From Chamaea fasciata (lineage: Eukaryota; Chordata; Aves; Passeriformes; Sylviidae): a stretch of DNA of 64,000 bases. The position numbers were made by a program, and so were the translations under genes. How positions within the stretch are numbered: the stretch's first letter is position 1; each line of letters begins with the position of its first letter. This document shows, piece by piece, positions 1 through 10,770 of this stretch. The notes under the pieces are model-generated. The model did no database searches and was not told the DNA's origin. It saw nothing but the letters and a program-made list of their open reading frames with translations. The stretch covers positions 51,549,563-51,613,562 of the forward strand of contig JARCOQ010000005.1 in assembly GCA_029207755.1 (NCBI GenBank), given 5' to 3'.

Positions 1-244
1 ATTTGCCTTTGTGATACGCAGGGCAAGAGTTGGAGCACCTGAACATATTCTCATGTGCAAATGAAAGCACACGCAGTGGCCTAAGGGACAGTGAGACAAA
101 CTGGAAAACTGAAGTACAACAGGTACAACAGTCAGTGGGGAGAGGGTAGGAAACGACAGCCCACTCCTTCTTCTTCAGGGAGCAAAGGGAAAGGAAACAA
201 CCTTCCAAAATTCTTCCCAAGGAGGAAAGAGAGAAATTTCTGGC
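1..244. other. unique sequence, no gene seen
   Basis: Anonymous AT-balanced sequence upstream of the first CR1 copy. A reading frame open on the plus strand begins here at position 91 with GTG, but it only continues into CR1 DNA, so it is not evidence of a gene. Confidence 0.5.
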
Positions 245-742
245 TGCATTCAAGGCCCTGTGGGCAACAGGGAGGGGGAGATTCTGCCCTTTGCCTCCAG
301 CCTTGGGCTCAACACAGGAAGGACAGGGAGCTGCTGGAGCCAGTCCAAAGCAGGGACACCAAGGGCATCAGAGGGATGGAGCAGTTCTGCTGTGAGGAAA
401 GGCTGAGAGAATTGGGATTGTTCAGCCTGGAGAGGAGAAGGCTTTGGGGTGACCTGATTGTGGCCTTGCAGTACCTGAAGGGAGCCCAAAGGAAAGATGG
501 AGAGAGACTCTTGACAAGGGCCTGGAGTGACAGGACAAGGAGGAATGGCTTCACACTGACAGAGAGGAGGGTTAGATTGGATATTGGGAAGAAATTGTTC
601 CCTGTGAGGGTGGTGAGGCTCTGGCACAGGTTTCCCAGTGAAGCTGCGGCTGCCCCATCCCTGGCAGTGTCCAAGGCCAGGTTGGATGGGGCTGGGAGCA
701 AGCTGGGACATTAGAAGGTGTCCCTGGGCATGGACACCTCCC
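245..742 (+). repeat. CR1 LINE fragment, 5'-truncated
   Basis: The sequence follows the 3' region of avian CR1 in sense orientation. The blocks appear in order: GAAAGGCTGAGAGAATTGGG near 398, the CCTGGAGAGGAGAAGGCT block near 427, ACAAGGAGGAATGGCTTCAC near 534, the GGGAAGAAATTGTTCCCTGTGAG segment near 586, and CCAAGGCCAGGTTGGATGGG near 671. It ends near GGTGTCCCTGGGCATGG, short of the usual terminal octamer repeats, so the extreme 3' end is lost. CR1 copies are normally truncated at the 5' end, and no reverse transcriptase sequence remains. A 207-codon frame on plus and a 182-codon frame on minus cross this copy; both are by-products of its low stop density. Family-level assignment is firm; the 5' edge is approximate. 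Confidence 0.92.
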
Positions 743-1377
743 CAGGTGACACATCTGTAGGCAAGGGCAGAGTTAGTCACTCTACATTTTTGGACCATGA
801 AAATTATGCTAGGTCTTTTGTTACATATTTCTAGGTTTCAATGTGCACATATGAGTTATGCTAAGAAGGAATACAGGCTACGAAGGAATTGGCAGGAAGC
901 AATACAATCCCATAATAAGCAGTATTGTATCATATCTCTGGAAAGTAGCATTACATTTGGAAAACATTAGAAGTTTGCTAGTGGGTATGAAGATTATTTT
1001 AGTATTTTGTTCTTCTGTTCAAAAATGCTCTAAAATTACAAATCTCATGATTTCTAGAGAAGACTATGTTTAGTGTTTTTGGAGCAATCCACTTAAGTGA
1101 GTTTAGTTTTAAGCCAAAGGAAATATGCCCTTATTTACACCCATTTGAGGTCTTCAGGTTCAGTGGACATTTACAAGTGGACAAAGGGGATAAATTTGTT
1201 GCGTGGCTGCTTTATCTAAATCCATGAACCAACCATCACATAACTGTGTCTTCCAGAGGAATCCATCCAGCCTGCACAGCTAAGATGTGGTAACCCACAG
1301 GAGGCAAAACCCTTGATGGGGCAGAGTAAAGCATAGCTTCAGGAGGCTACCTCAAGCCTGAGAACTGCAAATGACTT
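743..1377. other. unique AT-rich spacer
   Basis: Stop-rich in all frames. No splice-bounded open segment or repeat family is recognised between the CR1 copy and the LTR. Confidence 0.5.
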
Positions 1378-1935
1378 TGTTGTGGTTTAAAGCTGCATAA
1401 CCACTCACTCTCCCCTATCCCACTGGGAAGGAAAAAAACCTGGAATGTGAAAGCCAGAAAGCTCATGAGTTGAGATAAGGACAGTTTAATAGGGAAAGCA
1501 AAAGCCAGGCAAGCCAGCAAAGCAAAACAAGGAATTAATTCACCCCTTCCCATAAGCAGGCAGGTGTTCAGCCATCCCCAGGAGAACAGGGCTACATCAC
1601 ACACACCTGGGGAAAAAAAAACATATGCCATCACTTCAAACATCTCCCACTTGCTTCTTCTCCCCCCATCTTTATAAGCTGAGCATGATGCCAAAGGGTC
1701 TGGAATGTCCCTTTGGCCAGTTGGGGTCACCTGGCCTGGCCATGTCCCCTCACAACTCGTTGTGCACCCTCCTCACTGATGGGGTGGGATGAGAAGCAGA
1801 AGAGGCCTCAATGCAGTGTAATCGCTGCTCAGCAAGAACTAAATCATCCCAGAGTTACCTGCCCTGCTCCCAGCACAATTCCCAAACACAGCTCCATGCC
1901 CTGTGAGGGAAGTTATCCCAGACAAAACCAGCACA
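1378..1935 (-). mobile_element. solo LTR, avian ERVL-type family A
   Basis: Read on the minus strand the element begins TGTGCTGGTTTTGTCTGGGA and ends AAACCACAACA, which gives the TG...CA termini of a retroviral LTR. The body matches a common avian ERVL-type LTR as I remember it. The minus-strand segment CTATTAAACTGTCCTTATCT holds an ATTAAA polyadenylation signal (plus 1485-1490), and a degenerate TATA-like TTATAAAG lies at 1671-1678. No primer-binding site or gag-pol frame follows, so it is a solo LTR left by LTR-LTR recombination. I could not find a clean 5-bp target duplication, consistent with age. The same family recurs at 49221-49781. Exact subfamily is not assigned. Confidence 0.85.
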
Positions 1936-2462
1936 TCCCTCAACTTTGAGTTTCCACACATCTGCCAATAACAGCTCTAAAACTCTCCTGTGTCATGTGC
2001 ATGATACTTGCATTGGAAGCCAGTTTAAACTCCAGGAACTAAAATGGACCCACCAGGATTTGGGTATTATGCCATATGATAAGCACTGATAACAGAATAT
2101 ATGGAGTCGCACTAATTCCAAGTTGCACTAATTCCACTTTTTCAGACTCATACAGTATCCACAAAATTCACACTTCCATTGCAATGCAATCTCATGGAAA
2201 GTCCCTGTACTTGTGGCAGAATATACCAACCTGTGTCATTATGTTCTTCATCGTCAGGATAATCCTCTTAAAACCTCTTTTTGCAAGTGATGGGTTTTTT
2301 TAATGGATTGTACATATTTTATTGGTGCAATAATCATCTTAGTTCTGAACATCTCATTCCTTCCATCAAAACCTGCGGGGTGGTTTCTGCAGACAATCCT
2401 CCTATTTCACCTGTATACACGTGTTTTGGGGAAATGAACGTTTTCAATAATTAATAGTAAAT
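1936..2462. other. unique AT-rich spacer
   Basis: No gene seen. A 12-bp word, GCACTAATTCCA, occurs twice at 2109 and 2125, a small local duplication. Confidence 0.4.
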
Positions 2463-2550
2463 AAATTCATAGAATATCCTGAGTTGGAAGGGATCCACAA
2501 GGATCATTGAAGTCACACTCCTGGCCCTGCACAGTACAGCTCTTAGTTGT
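2463..2550 (-). repeat. CR1 LINE 3' tail
   Basis: The plus strand reads like the reverse complement of a CR1 3' end: ATAGAATATCCTGAGTTGGA, then AAGGATCATTGAAGTC and ACTCCTGGCCCTGCACAG. This subfamily tail (CTGAGTTGGAAGGGAYCCACAAGGATC) differs from the GGTTTGGAAGGACCTTAAAG type elsewhere. The same tail type recurs at 19923 and 27388. Only the terminal ~90 bp is present. Confidence 0.85.
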
Positions 2551-2754
2551 GCTGTTAAAGAGCACCTGGGTCTGGTATACATCTTTTTTAAGTGCATAAA
2601 CAAGGATTGTATCTTTTCTATCTTTGAGTCTGGCCCTTATTTCCAGGGGTCAAAATTTCTCTTGTTTGGCATTTCTAGTCCTGCAGGTCCAGCTTCTCTG
2701 TCTCTCACTTATGACCCCTAAATTCTCTATTCCTGAGGGAAATGTCACAATATA

Positions 2755-2870
2755 ACATAGAATAATTATGGTTGGAAAAGACCTCTAAGACGAGTGAGTC
2801 TGCCCACCAAACCATCACTGACCCATGTCCTCAGGGGCCACATTTGCATGGTTTTGAACGCATTTGGCCA
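2755..2870 (-). repeat. CR1 LINE 3' tail (second subfamily)
   Basis: Minus-orientation CR1 tail recognised from ATAGAATAATTATGGTTGGA and AAAGACCTCTAAGACGAGTG, followed by degenerate ACCAAACCATCACTGACCCATGTCC and a GGGGCCACATTTGCATG block. It lies about 200 bp from the preceding tail but belongs to a different subfamily, so it is an independent insertion. Confidence 0.8.
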
Positions 2871-4403
2871 GAGGGACAAATTTAGCTCTGGTAAAGATCA
2901 CAAGGGTTTTATCTTGCACAAGAGCAGCAGCAGAGATTCTGCATTACACCTGATCCTAATTAGCCCCTTCCCCACACTGCCAGTGAGCTGATGTACTGGG
3001 AGTTTTCACAGTTTAGGGGGACACAGTCCCCATTACTCACTTCTCACCAGGGATCAATTCTACCAGCTCAGGCCCTGCATGTACAGGATGGAGGCGGAAG
3101 AGCTCAGTTACAGAAGCCTTGCAGCCCTGACCTACTCACAGTCTTTTTTCAGACAGAATTCTTGTATTCCTGCTTTCCTCAGGCACTGCCCTCTCCATAA
3201 AGGCAGCCCTGCTGCCTGGCCATCTGCGCTGCCACTGGCTGGGGACAACAGCAGCGTAGCAATCACCATGGTGGGGTTATCTGATAGCCATTAAATGTAA
3301 TCCAGATTAGCAGAGCAAATACTTCTGAGTCTGCCTGATGGCTTAGCACTGCAAGACCAAACTGTGGCGAATCTGGAATTTGGTGCTGGCATTTTTGCCT
3401 TCACGCTCAGGTGCCACCTAAGTGCCCGGGTCGAAGGGAACTGGGAGGCAGCTGAAGTGACATTCTGGTCACCTAAAAGCAGTGTTTAGCTGAATATCTA
3501 TGTGCACCCTGACCCTTTCAAAAGCAAGGTGAAACTCTCTTACACAGGGTTTGTATCTCCTGCTCTTTAAAGGAATACTTTTTTCATCTGCAGCATCTAT
3601 GGATTTAAGCATTTTTTTTTGTTTCACCTCTCTGTGAGAGATCACAAAGCAGAGAGGGGCTGGACTGAGAAGATACTGTCTTTCCCCTTTTTCTATAAGA
3701 TCAAGAAGGAGTTTTCACATGTTTAATTTAGACTGCAATTTCTTCTCCAGGCTTGTTATTCAGATGCTCAACCTGCGGAACAACAAGACAGACAATCAAA
3801 GATATATCTTGTTCCCAAATGCTAGAGATTAGCATGATTAATTGCATGGAGCCTGCTAACAGCTCACAAGTAACTTTTCTCTCGAAGCTCAGTCTTCTCA
3901 CTAGCTGGAAGCAGAAAAAATGCATTTGTCACCTTGCAGAAGAATCCTTAGAGCAGAACACACAGATACTTTCTCCTGAAGGATCCCAAGTGCTGTAGAA
4001 GAAAGGCTGTCATGGCCCAACCTTTATCTTTGGCTGGTGCTGTGGTTCTGCTTGAGGACTGCTGTATTGGCACAGAGCTTGTTATCTCAGTGGAGTGAGA
4101 ACGTGCTCTTCCCTCCTCAGAATTATCAGCCAGGGATCTCTTCAGTTGTGTTTTTATTCAGGGCATCTTCTCAGCCTTCAGAACCTTTCTTTTGGCTGCT
4201 GAGAGATCCTACCACCCAAGTACAAGGGAACATGATTAATGGGTTTGCACGTCAGCCTTCCATGTTCAGCCTGGGATGACAGGCTGGGATTTCCCACTGT
4301 TGCTAAACTGCTCTGGTTATGGACTTATTAAATTAACTTTTCCCACAAATCATGATAATTACATTTTCCATTTCGCTCCCCTGGTCAGCTCTCACACTTG
4401 CAG
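2871..4403. other. unique sequence, no gene seen
   Basis: Includes open segments of 60-81 codons (for example 3753-3998 on plus) that lack convincing splice context or composition. No repeat family is recognised. Confidence 0.4.
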
Positions 4404-4575
4404 CTTTCTGAAAAGTCTTCTTGGACTGAGACAAAAAAGCAGGCAGCAGAAGTGAGGTGCTCCAATCCCAAAGAACCCTTAATTCCTTCGGAGTTCCCTG
4501 AGGAGCTTTGCCTCAGTTTTGAACCTCCTGAAAGACCAGGTGTTCGTGCATCCACGATGAGTGAGGGATGGCCAG
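4404..4575 (+). other. possible exon (weak), open frame 4404-4670
   Basis: A pyrimidine-rich stretch ends in CTCACACTTGCAG at 4403, an acceptable 3' splice site, and is followed by an open frame starting at 4404 in phase 0. CAG|GTATAA at 4575/4576 could serve as donor, giving a 172-bp exon. If unspliced, the frame stops with TAA at 4668-4670, and a second donor-like CAG|GTATGT follows at 4681/4682. The encoded peptide is polar (LSEKSSWTETKKQAAEV at the start), of mixed composition and not repeat-derived. I do not recognise the protein, and there is no in-frame ATG near the start. Such combinations arise often by chance. Confidence 0.15.
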
Positions 4576-5781
4576 GTATAAATGATGGAGACATCATACC
4601 CTCTAGTGGCAGGAATATCTGTCACTCCACCACCTTGGGGGAAGCATTCCAGGATTCTGAAGGCTCATAAGGGACAATCAGGTATGTGGTAAACATCACT
4701 TGAACTCTTGTGGAGCAATCCTTTATAATATATTGACATCTCAAGAATGAAATAGAAAGATTTGCCCAGAAAAATGAATGCCAAGTCCATGTCCTTAATA
4801 TCATCAAGAGTCTCCTTTATTGCTAACTAGTTCAGGACAACATAAACCAGGAATAACTGTAGCAAAGGCACTTTTTGTTGTTATTTTCCCTATTTTTTCT
4901 CTTTTTTTTAAACTTTTGTTCTTAGTTAATCTCAGCTGCTAACCCATAATTGTCACTAATTGCATGAAATAATGCGGCTGCATATCAGGCACTTTCCATG
5001 CTTGTTTTTTATCAGCAGTATATCCTTCAGGGTTAGACAAAAAACAATCTGCAGGAAGCAAAGTATCCTAGGTTTTGGAATTATTAAAAATATAGACTTA
5101 AAAGTTGACTGAGAACAGGAAGAGTGTATTACCTGACATTTGAGCTCATATCCCTCTAGGTAGTTTTGTTCCTATACAACAACAGTTGCCTCAGCAAAGC
5201 CATGGGAGGGATAAGCATGTTCAGTTCATGCCTGCTCATATATAGGAGGTTGCAGAAAGCTGCTTACGTGTTTGCTTTTGAAAGTCTGGTGTTTGGGGTT
5301 TGCTCAGCTACTGGCCTAAGGGCAGGATGACATTCCTGTGGCATGTGCTTTCTTGAATTCCACATAATATGCTATATTTTTTCTTGCCTAAAACCAGAGG
5401 TAAAAAAAAAAAAAAAGGAAAACCCCTCAGACTTTAAGAAACAGTAAATGATAGCAGAAGATAATAGAGCTTTAACTGGGTTGTGCTCTGTGATGAAGCA
5501 TATATTGTTTCTAAGGTTTGGCAGTGGAAAACCGGTGTAGTAACACATTTATTTACTGCAGTGCTGATCCAAATCAACATCCCATTTTCAGGTTCCCCAT
5601 CAGATCATTCAAAGGGAAGGTCGTTGTATTTGAGCACTGCTGAGAGAGCTGACAGAGTCAGTTTTGTTGTTGTCACATGTCAGTCCATCCATTTCACTTT
5701 GCTGTCCTGCATGAACTAGTTAAGCCAGCATTTTGTAATTAATTAGACATGTCTGGCTAATTTCTGCTCTCTTCATTACAG
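4576..5781. other. unique AT-rich sequence
   Basis: Contains a 14-A run at 5402-5415. The 3' part ends in the pyrimidine-rich stretch TCTGCTCTCTTCATTACAG at 5763-5781, which defines the next possible exon. Nothing else is recognised. Confidence 0.4.
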
Positions 5782-5995
5782 AGATCCTCGGAAGAAGATT
5801 TACCAAAAGCTGATGATCAGTTTTGTTCCTTCTGCTCTTGCCATGAGCCAGAATGCTTCAGTGAACCCCATCACCACAGGCACACCACTCTGCACTAATT
5901 ATTGCACAGCCACCCATGTGTCAACACTGACCAGTGGAGAATCCAGTAATTATAAAATAATTAAATAAAATAAACTTGCTTTTGCCATTTAAAAG
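5782..5995 (+). other. possible 3'-terminal exon with stop codon and polyA signals
   Basis: A strong acceptor (pyrimidine tract then CATTACAG, ending at 5781) opens a 38-codon frame from 5782 to a TAA at 5896-5898. The frame encodes an acidic then Cys/His-rich tail: RSSEEDLPKADDQF first, then a CSFCSCHEPEC motif and an HHHRH cluster. Two overlapping AATAAA signals lie at 5964-5969 and 5969-5974, about 70 bp after the stop, where a short 3' UTR would end. Acceptor, frame, stop and signal are in the right order for a last coding exon. However, 38 open codons are unremarkable by chance, AATAAA is common in AT-rich DNA, and I recognise no protein family. Confidence 0.28.
5964..5974 (+). terminator. 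two overlapping AATAAA polyadenylation signals (candidate)
   Basis: AAATAAAATAAA contains AATAAA at 5964-5969 and 5969-5974. They matter only if the segment at 5782 is a real last exon. A moderately T-rich stretch (TTGCTTTTGCC) follows as a possible downstream element. Confidence 0.25.
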
Positions 5996-7840
5996 TAGGA
6001 CAAGATGTCCAGGTGTCTTCAGCCACAATCTTGTGTCCTTGTCAAAAGCCAGATTAACTAACATAAGAAATGCAGAGTTTTCAAAGATTTCTTTCCCAGA
6101 GCTGTGCTAATGGTCCAGTTGCAATCTTTGGCCTCGTGTGGCAGGCTGGGGACACACATCTGTGTGCCTGCCCTGTGCCATCCCACCGGGGAGCCAAGAG
6201 TTAAATCCCAGAAAAGACTCTGGCTTGTACAAACAAGGCTTAACATCTCTCCTAAGATGATAAGGGGTAATAATCATTGGGACATAATACAGACACTAAT
6301 AAATGGCATCTGGGCAAAGACAAGAGATCCCTCATGGTGCCCTTTGTGGGGAAAAACTAAGAAGAGTTTTTGTTTTATTAGGCATCAGAGATTCTGCCCA
6401 GTTGAGCCTCAGGGCACAAAGCCAGTAGGAATCATGCTTCAGTAGTCCTACTGCTTGTGAAATGGCTAATTTCACAATATATTTGGAAATCCTTATTAAG
6501 GATAACATTGTTTACCCTCCTCTACAAGAAAAGTTCAAAATCCTCATTAAATGGTTATCATACACTGTCTGAAAAATAACAAAACTGAAAGCAAGGAGCA
6601 GGTCTGGCCATGTGTGTGTGATGTAAGGGAAAGAAAACAAATTCAGAGATTTGGACAAGAAGTAGAAGAGACATTAAGGAAAGAAAAACTCATCATGGAA
6701 AGAAGATCCCTAGAGAAGAGGAAAAAAGGATTGAGGACATCCACTGGCAGGGTTGAGTGATGTGGAAACACACAAGGGACAGGTGAGGTGTGAGAAATGA
6801 ATATGGATGGAAAGACAGGGTATCAAGACCAAGAGAAAGGGCCTGGGTTTTAGATTTTAAGCTTGGCTGATGTAGTGGCACTGGAACTCTTTCTGCTTCA
6901 GAGAAAAGCTGTCAGCAGCTTAAAACCTTCTATGGTCCAAACTTCCCTGGCTTTTTGCGACTGGTAAAAAAAGAAACAGAATAGGCTACAGTTCAAAATG
7001 GCCTTTGGAGGTGTACTTGTTTTTCCAAGAAATGTGGGCATTACTCAAGTCCTGCACTTTTTTCAGATAGCAAACTAGAGCAGGCCCTGCTTTCTTTTTA
7101 GTTAGTAACAGTTATTCAGTTGATATTGAGGGACCTAGTCTGGAATGAGATAAAACACTGATGCTCCTCTTAGTAGCTACACTGGCCATAAAAACCATTT
7201 ATAAGACAAATAAAACTCCCAGCAATCAGTGTCCTAGTTACCACCTCATGCTACTTCTTGGAATATCGTTAGAATAAACCGTATGACAAGAAAAACATCT
7301 GTAAAGAAGGGCAAAAATGCATCGTGGGCAGAAAGGAGTGAGGAAAATGTGTGAGAAACATCCACCAGACACCAGGTGAGAGCAGGAGGAGAGAGAGGCA
7401 GTGCTCCAGGCACCCAAGCAGAGATTCCCTGCAGCCCATGGAGAGGGCCACTCTGCTGATTGCCTAAATCCTGTGAACTAAGCCTCTTAATGAAAAGTTC
7501 CATTAGAAAATGAGAGTGAAATTATTTCAATTACTTCGAACCACAGCTTCTGGACTGATGAAGGTAAGGATTTATGCTCCTTTTCCAACCATTTCTTTTC
7601 TTCTCTTAGGGAAAGATATGTTCTTTCTTTAATTTTCTCTGAGTATTTAGCTACATTCTCTATGGCATTTCAGAAATCATTGGTAGATTTTTAAGACACT
7701 TTTGTGTCAGCACCAATTCTACTCCTCCCTTTATAATCAAAAAATCTGTTTTCTCTTCCAAGACCTTTTTCTTTCCCCTCAGAACCATTTGCTAAAATCT
7801 GTAATTTCTTCATCAAGGTGCTTTGACAAAGAAATTAATA
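5996..7840. other. unique sequence, no gene seen
   Basis: Mixed composition. A 113-codon plus frame at 6104-6445 and shorter frames at 6551-6760 and 7246-7503 show no family resemblance or good splice context. Confidence 0.4.
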
Positions 7841-8150
7841 TCAGAATCTGGCTTAACAACGGTGTGGCCATCAGGAGCAGGACAGTGATTGTCCCTCTGT
7901 ACTGGGCACTGATGAGACGACACTTGTGACCACTTCTGGGCCCATCACTACTAAATGACATTGAGTTCTTCACTGAAAGGATGGCCAGGCAGTGGAACGG
8001 GCTGTCCAGGGAGGTGGTGGAGTCCCCATCCATGAAGAAATGACTGGATGTGGCCTGCAGGGTTCTGGTTTAGCTGACAAGGTGGGGATTGGTCAAAACT
8101 TGGACTTGATGATTTTGGAGGTCTTTTCAAACCTTGATGATTCTGTGACA
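7841..8150 (+). repeat. CR1 LINE copy with large internal deletion
   Basis: The left part (GTGGCCATCAGGAGCAGGAC, then GTCCCTCTGTACTGGGCACT) matches a region several hundred bp upstream of the CR1 end. The right part (TTCTTCACTGAAAGGATGGC through GATGATTCTGTGAC) matches the last ~190 bp. They meet near 7965/7966, where ATTGAG runs straight into TTCTTCACTG. In an intact copy a middle section of roughly 300 bp would separate them, so this copy carries an internal deletion. The 3' end is otherwise nearly complete. Confidence 0.88.
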
Positions 8151-9704
8151 AATACAAGATTTACATATTTTCCTGTTGAATTCTATGTAGTGCTTTTACT
8201 CTTTACTCAGATTTATTTTCATGAGGTGGGTCTTTTTCCTCCTATCCTCTTTTTTATATTTTTTTTTCTTAATTCAGGAGCTAGTTTTAGAGACACAATT
8301 TTTATCAGATAAAATATTCTCTGCCAGGCTGGACTGGCCCTTTACACTGCCTCTTCAAAAGAAGTTTGTCAGAAAGAAGTGAACATGTGAGCCACACTAC
8401 TCTGGGTATATCCCTCTTCCTTAGCCACAATAATATTATTTTCACCAGCGCCACTTCAGCAGGGAGATAAAGAGTTTCCAGGAACAGATAAAAGGGACAG
8501 CAGATTCCAAGCTGGAACAAAGAATAGCCTCCTTAATAGTCAGCTGATTTTCACTGGGTGTAACCTAGGCACTGGGATCCAGGGGAAGGGGAGTGTCAAA
8601 TCGAGTATATTGGCTCCTGACAAGGCATTCCCGAAGTCTGGCTGGAGCTGGAAAAGCCCTGGCCTCCCACAGAGGATTCTATCACTTTGGGGAAAGATAT
8701 CAGGGTCATTAACTTAATTTCCTGTGTTTTATTGAAATCAGTTCCACACTACAATCTTCAAGACAGGCGGACTGTGTTAAAGCAAAACAAAGCTAAACCC
8801 AGCAAGAACTCAATCTGATTCTGGATAAGAGGAGGCTTTATAAAGTATTAGAAAGAGAAAATAGTTTCCCTCAACATTTGTGTGCAACATGGGAATCCAT
8901 CTATCTTTCATTAACTTACACAACTTTTTCCATTTGGAAATTTTTTTTCCTAGTTCTATTCTTGTTCCATCCTTTGTGTCCTGCATTACTCTCCTCCTTT
9001 TTTGCTTCCAGAGCTGCTTCTTCCCTGTTCCATTTTTCCATATTTTAGCAGCGCTGAGAAGCAGCCACACAGCACTGAACGGAAGAATATTTAGGGGCTA
9101 TCAGTGGAGTTAATAGGGAACAGGTGGAAAATAATTAACATTAAAATAACAACAATCTGTCTAAGTCCGGGTTTTCCTGCATTTACAGCTGGATTAAATT
9201 GCGTTTCGCTCACTGAGAGGTAGCAGGGTCTGCTCTGCCCACCACTGGTTCTATTGAGAGATCTTCCTTTCCTGCAGGCAGTAAAATATCCAGGAAAGAG
9301 ATCTTAGGGAACCAGTTTTTTTGCCTTATCTCATATGAGATATAAGACAACTACCCCATGTTAGAGAAGTCCAAAGAAAATTTGAAACATGTGGAAATGT
9401 TCAGCTAAGGGAAAATATAAGATGCTTCAAACATTTGAAAACTAATGAATTGTGTGAAGTAATTATATTGTTCATCATAGTCCCTAAAATAATGGTGGCA
9501 ATCTAATGACGTTTAGATGCAGGAAGCTTCAAAGTGTCAAAAGCTCTAAAAAATAATGTAAGGCTAAAGTAAAGTGAGAAACTAAGAGGCAGAGAAACCA
9601 AAAATTTAATCAAATTCAGAAAAAGATTGAATACTCAAATGCATATTCATAACCACTTGAAAATACAACAAATATTGTGCCACCAAACAGACCAAGATGT
9701 TAAT
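8151..9704. other. unique sequence with a short palindrome
   Basis: No gene seen. T-rich tracts lie around 8255-8270. A perfect 16-bp palindrome lies at 9327-9342 (listed separately). Confidence 0.4.
9327..9342. repeat. perfect 16-bp palindrome
   Basis: TATCTCATATGAGATA is self-complementary with no spacer. It is flanked by CT on the left and TAAG on the right, so the symmetry is almost extended. No known function is assigned. Confidence 0.6.
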
Positions 9705-9705
9705 G

Positions 9706-9939
9706 GGAGAGGAGAGGAGAGGAGAGGAGAGGAGAGGAGAGGAGAGGAGAGGAGAGGAGAGGAGAGGAGAGGAGAGGAGAGGAGAGGAGAGGAGAGGAGA
9801 GGAGAGGAGAGGAGAGGAGAGGAGAGGAGAGGAGAGGAGAGGAGAGGAGAGGAGAGGAGAGGAGAGGAGAGGAGAGGAGAGGAGAGGAGAGGAGAGGAGA
9901 GGAGAGGAGAGGAGAGGAGAGGAGAGGAGAGGAGAGGAG
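9706..9939. repeat. (GGAGA)n pentanucleotide microsatellite, ~47 units
   Basis: An uninterrupted GGAGA array of about 233 bp, pure purine on plus and pure pyrimidine on minus. Because 5 and 3 are coprime and the unit makes no stop codon, several frames stay open: GEERR repeats on plus and SSPLL repeats on minus. These account for the open frames of 89-151 codons spanning it and are not genes. An adjoining A-rich stretch (9957-10060) extends one plus frame to 10152. Polypurine mirror repeats of this kind can form triplex (H-DNA) structures and are highly length-variable. Confidence 0.98.
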
Positions 9940-10601
9940 GCTGGAAGGGCTAAAACCAAGAGAAAACAAAAGCTCCTCTATCCTAAAAGAAAAATAAAAT
10001 TAAAAAATAAGAATCTCCTGAAGAAAAAAACAAAAAACCAAGAAAAAGTAATCTCTTCTAAAGGAGTTACTTTATTAAATCATTCCATACACAGCCTCTG
10101 CCAGACTTCACTCCCTTGTAGTAACATAAATAGAATGATTCACTTTCACTGAGTCAAGAGCTTGGAGATTGCCAGTAACCACTGTATTTCATGAGCTTTT
10201 CAAAGTCAGTAGGAAACAGCAAATTAAGGATCAGTTAAAGCTTTTATATACATGAGGCCAGCCACAGTATAGAGGAGGGATCACACATCCCTGCAATTGT
10301 GGTGGCTTCCAAACACACCACACTGAAGGAGAGCTCCAGTGGTTTGTGGAAAAGGATGTCTCCCCTCGTTCCCGTATGTAACACTCACACATTGCTCCTG
10401 CTGTGGCTTTGATCTGGTTTTTGCCTCCTTTCCCTCCGAAAAAATACTTTCTGGTTGTTGACAATGCCCGTCACATAAATTTCCACTCTTTCCCTGGACA
10501 TTTACAGGTGCGTCAAGGGAGAAGGAAGGATTCTTCTAAAACTTTTCCCCATCTATTGCACCTCCACATAGCTCAATGCACAAAGTCCTTCAGAAGCTGG
10601 T
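9940..10601. other. unique sequence, A-rich at left
   Basis: Starts with an adenine-rich stretch (about 9957-10060) next to the microsatellite. No gene or family repeat is recognised. Confidence 0.4.
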
Positions 10602-10770
10602 ATAGAATCACAAAATAATTTAGGTTGGAAAGACCTGTGGCCCCTGAGCATCATGAGTAAATACTGAATTCGAGTCCTTGCTCAGGGCTGTCCCCAGTAA
10701 ATTTTGAACAGCTTCAAGGACAGAGACTTTATAACCAGCCTGGGTAAATGTTTCACTATTTGACCACTCC
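10602..10770 (-). repeat. CR1 LINE 3' end, diverged
   Basis: Starts with TAGAATCACAAAATAATTTA and GGTTGGAAAGACCTGT. It continues through degenerate positions to ACAGCTTCAAGGACAGAGAC and a CAGCCTGGGTAAATGTTTCA block, as in a reverse-complemented CR1 3' end. Many substitutions suggest an old insertion. Confidence 0.75.

Noticed and set aside
91..714. 207-codon plus frame and overlapping minus frames
   Set aside because: Most of it lies in a CR1 copy; the plus start is GTG and the peptide is a translation of CR1 3' DNA, which is untranslated in the element.
6104..6445. 113-codon plus frame
   Set aside because: No family resemblance, mixed composition and no splice-site pair; plausible chance opening.
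9697..10152. 151-codon GEERR-repeat frame and SSPLL frames on minus
   Set aside because: Products of the (GGAGA)n array and adjoining A-rich sequence.
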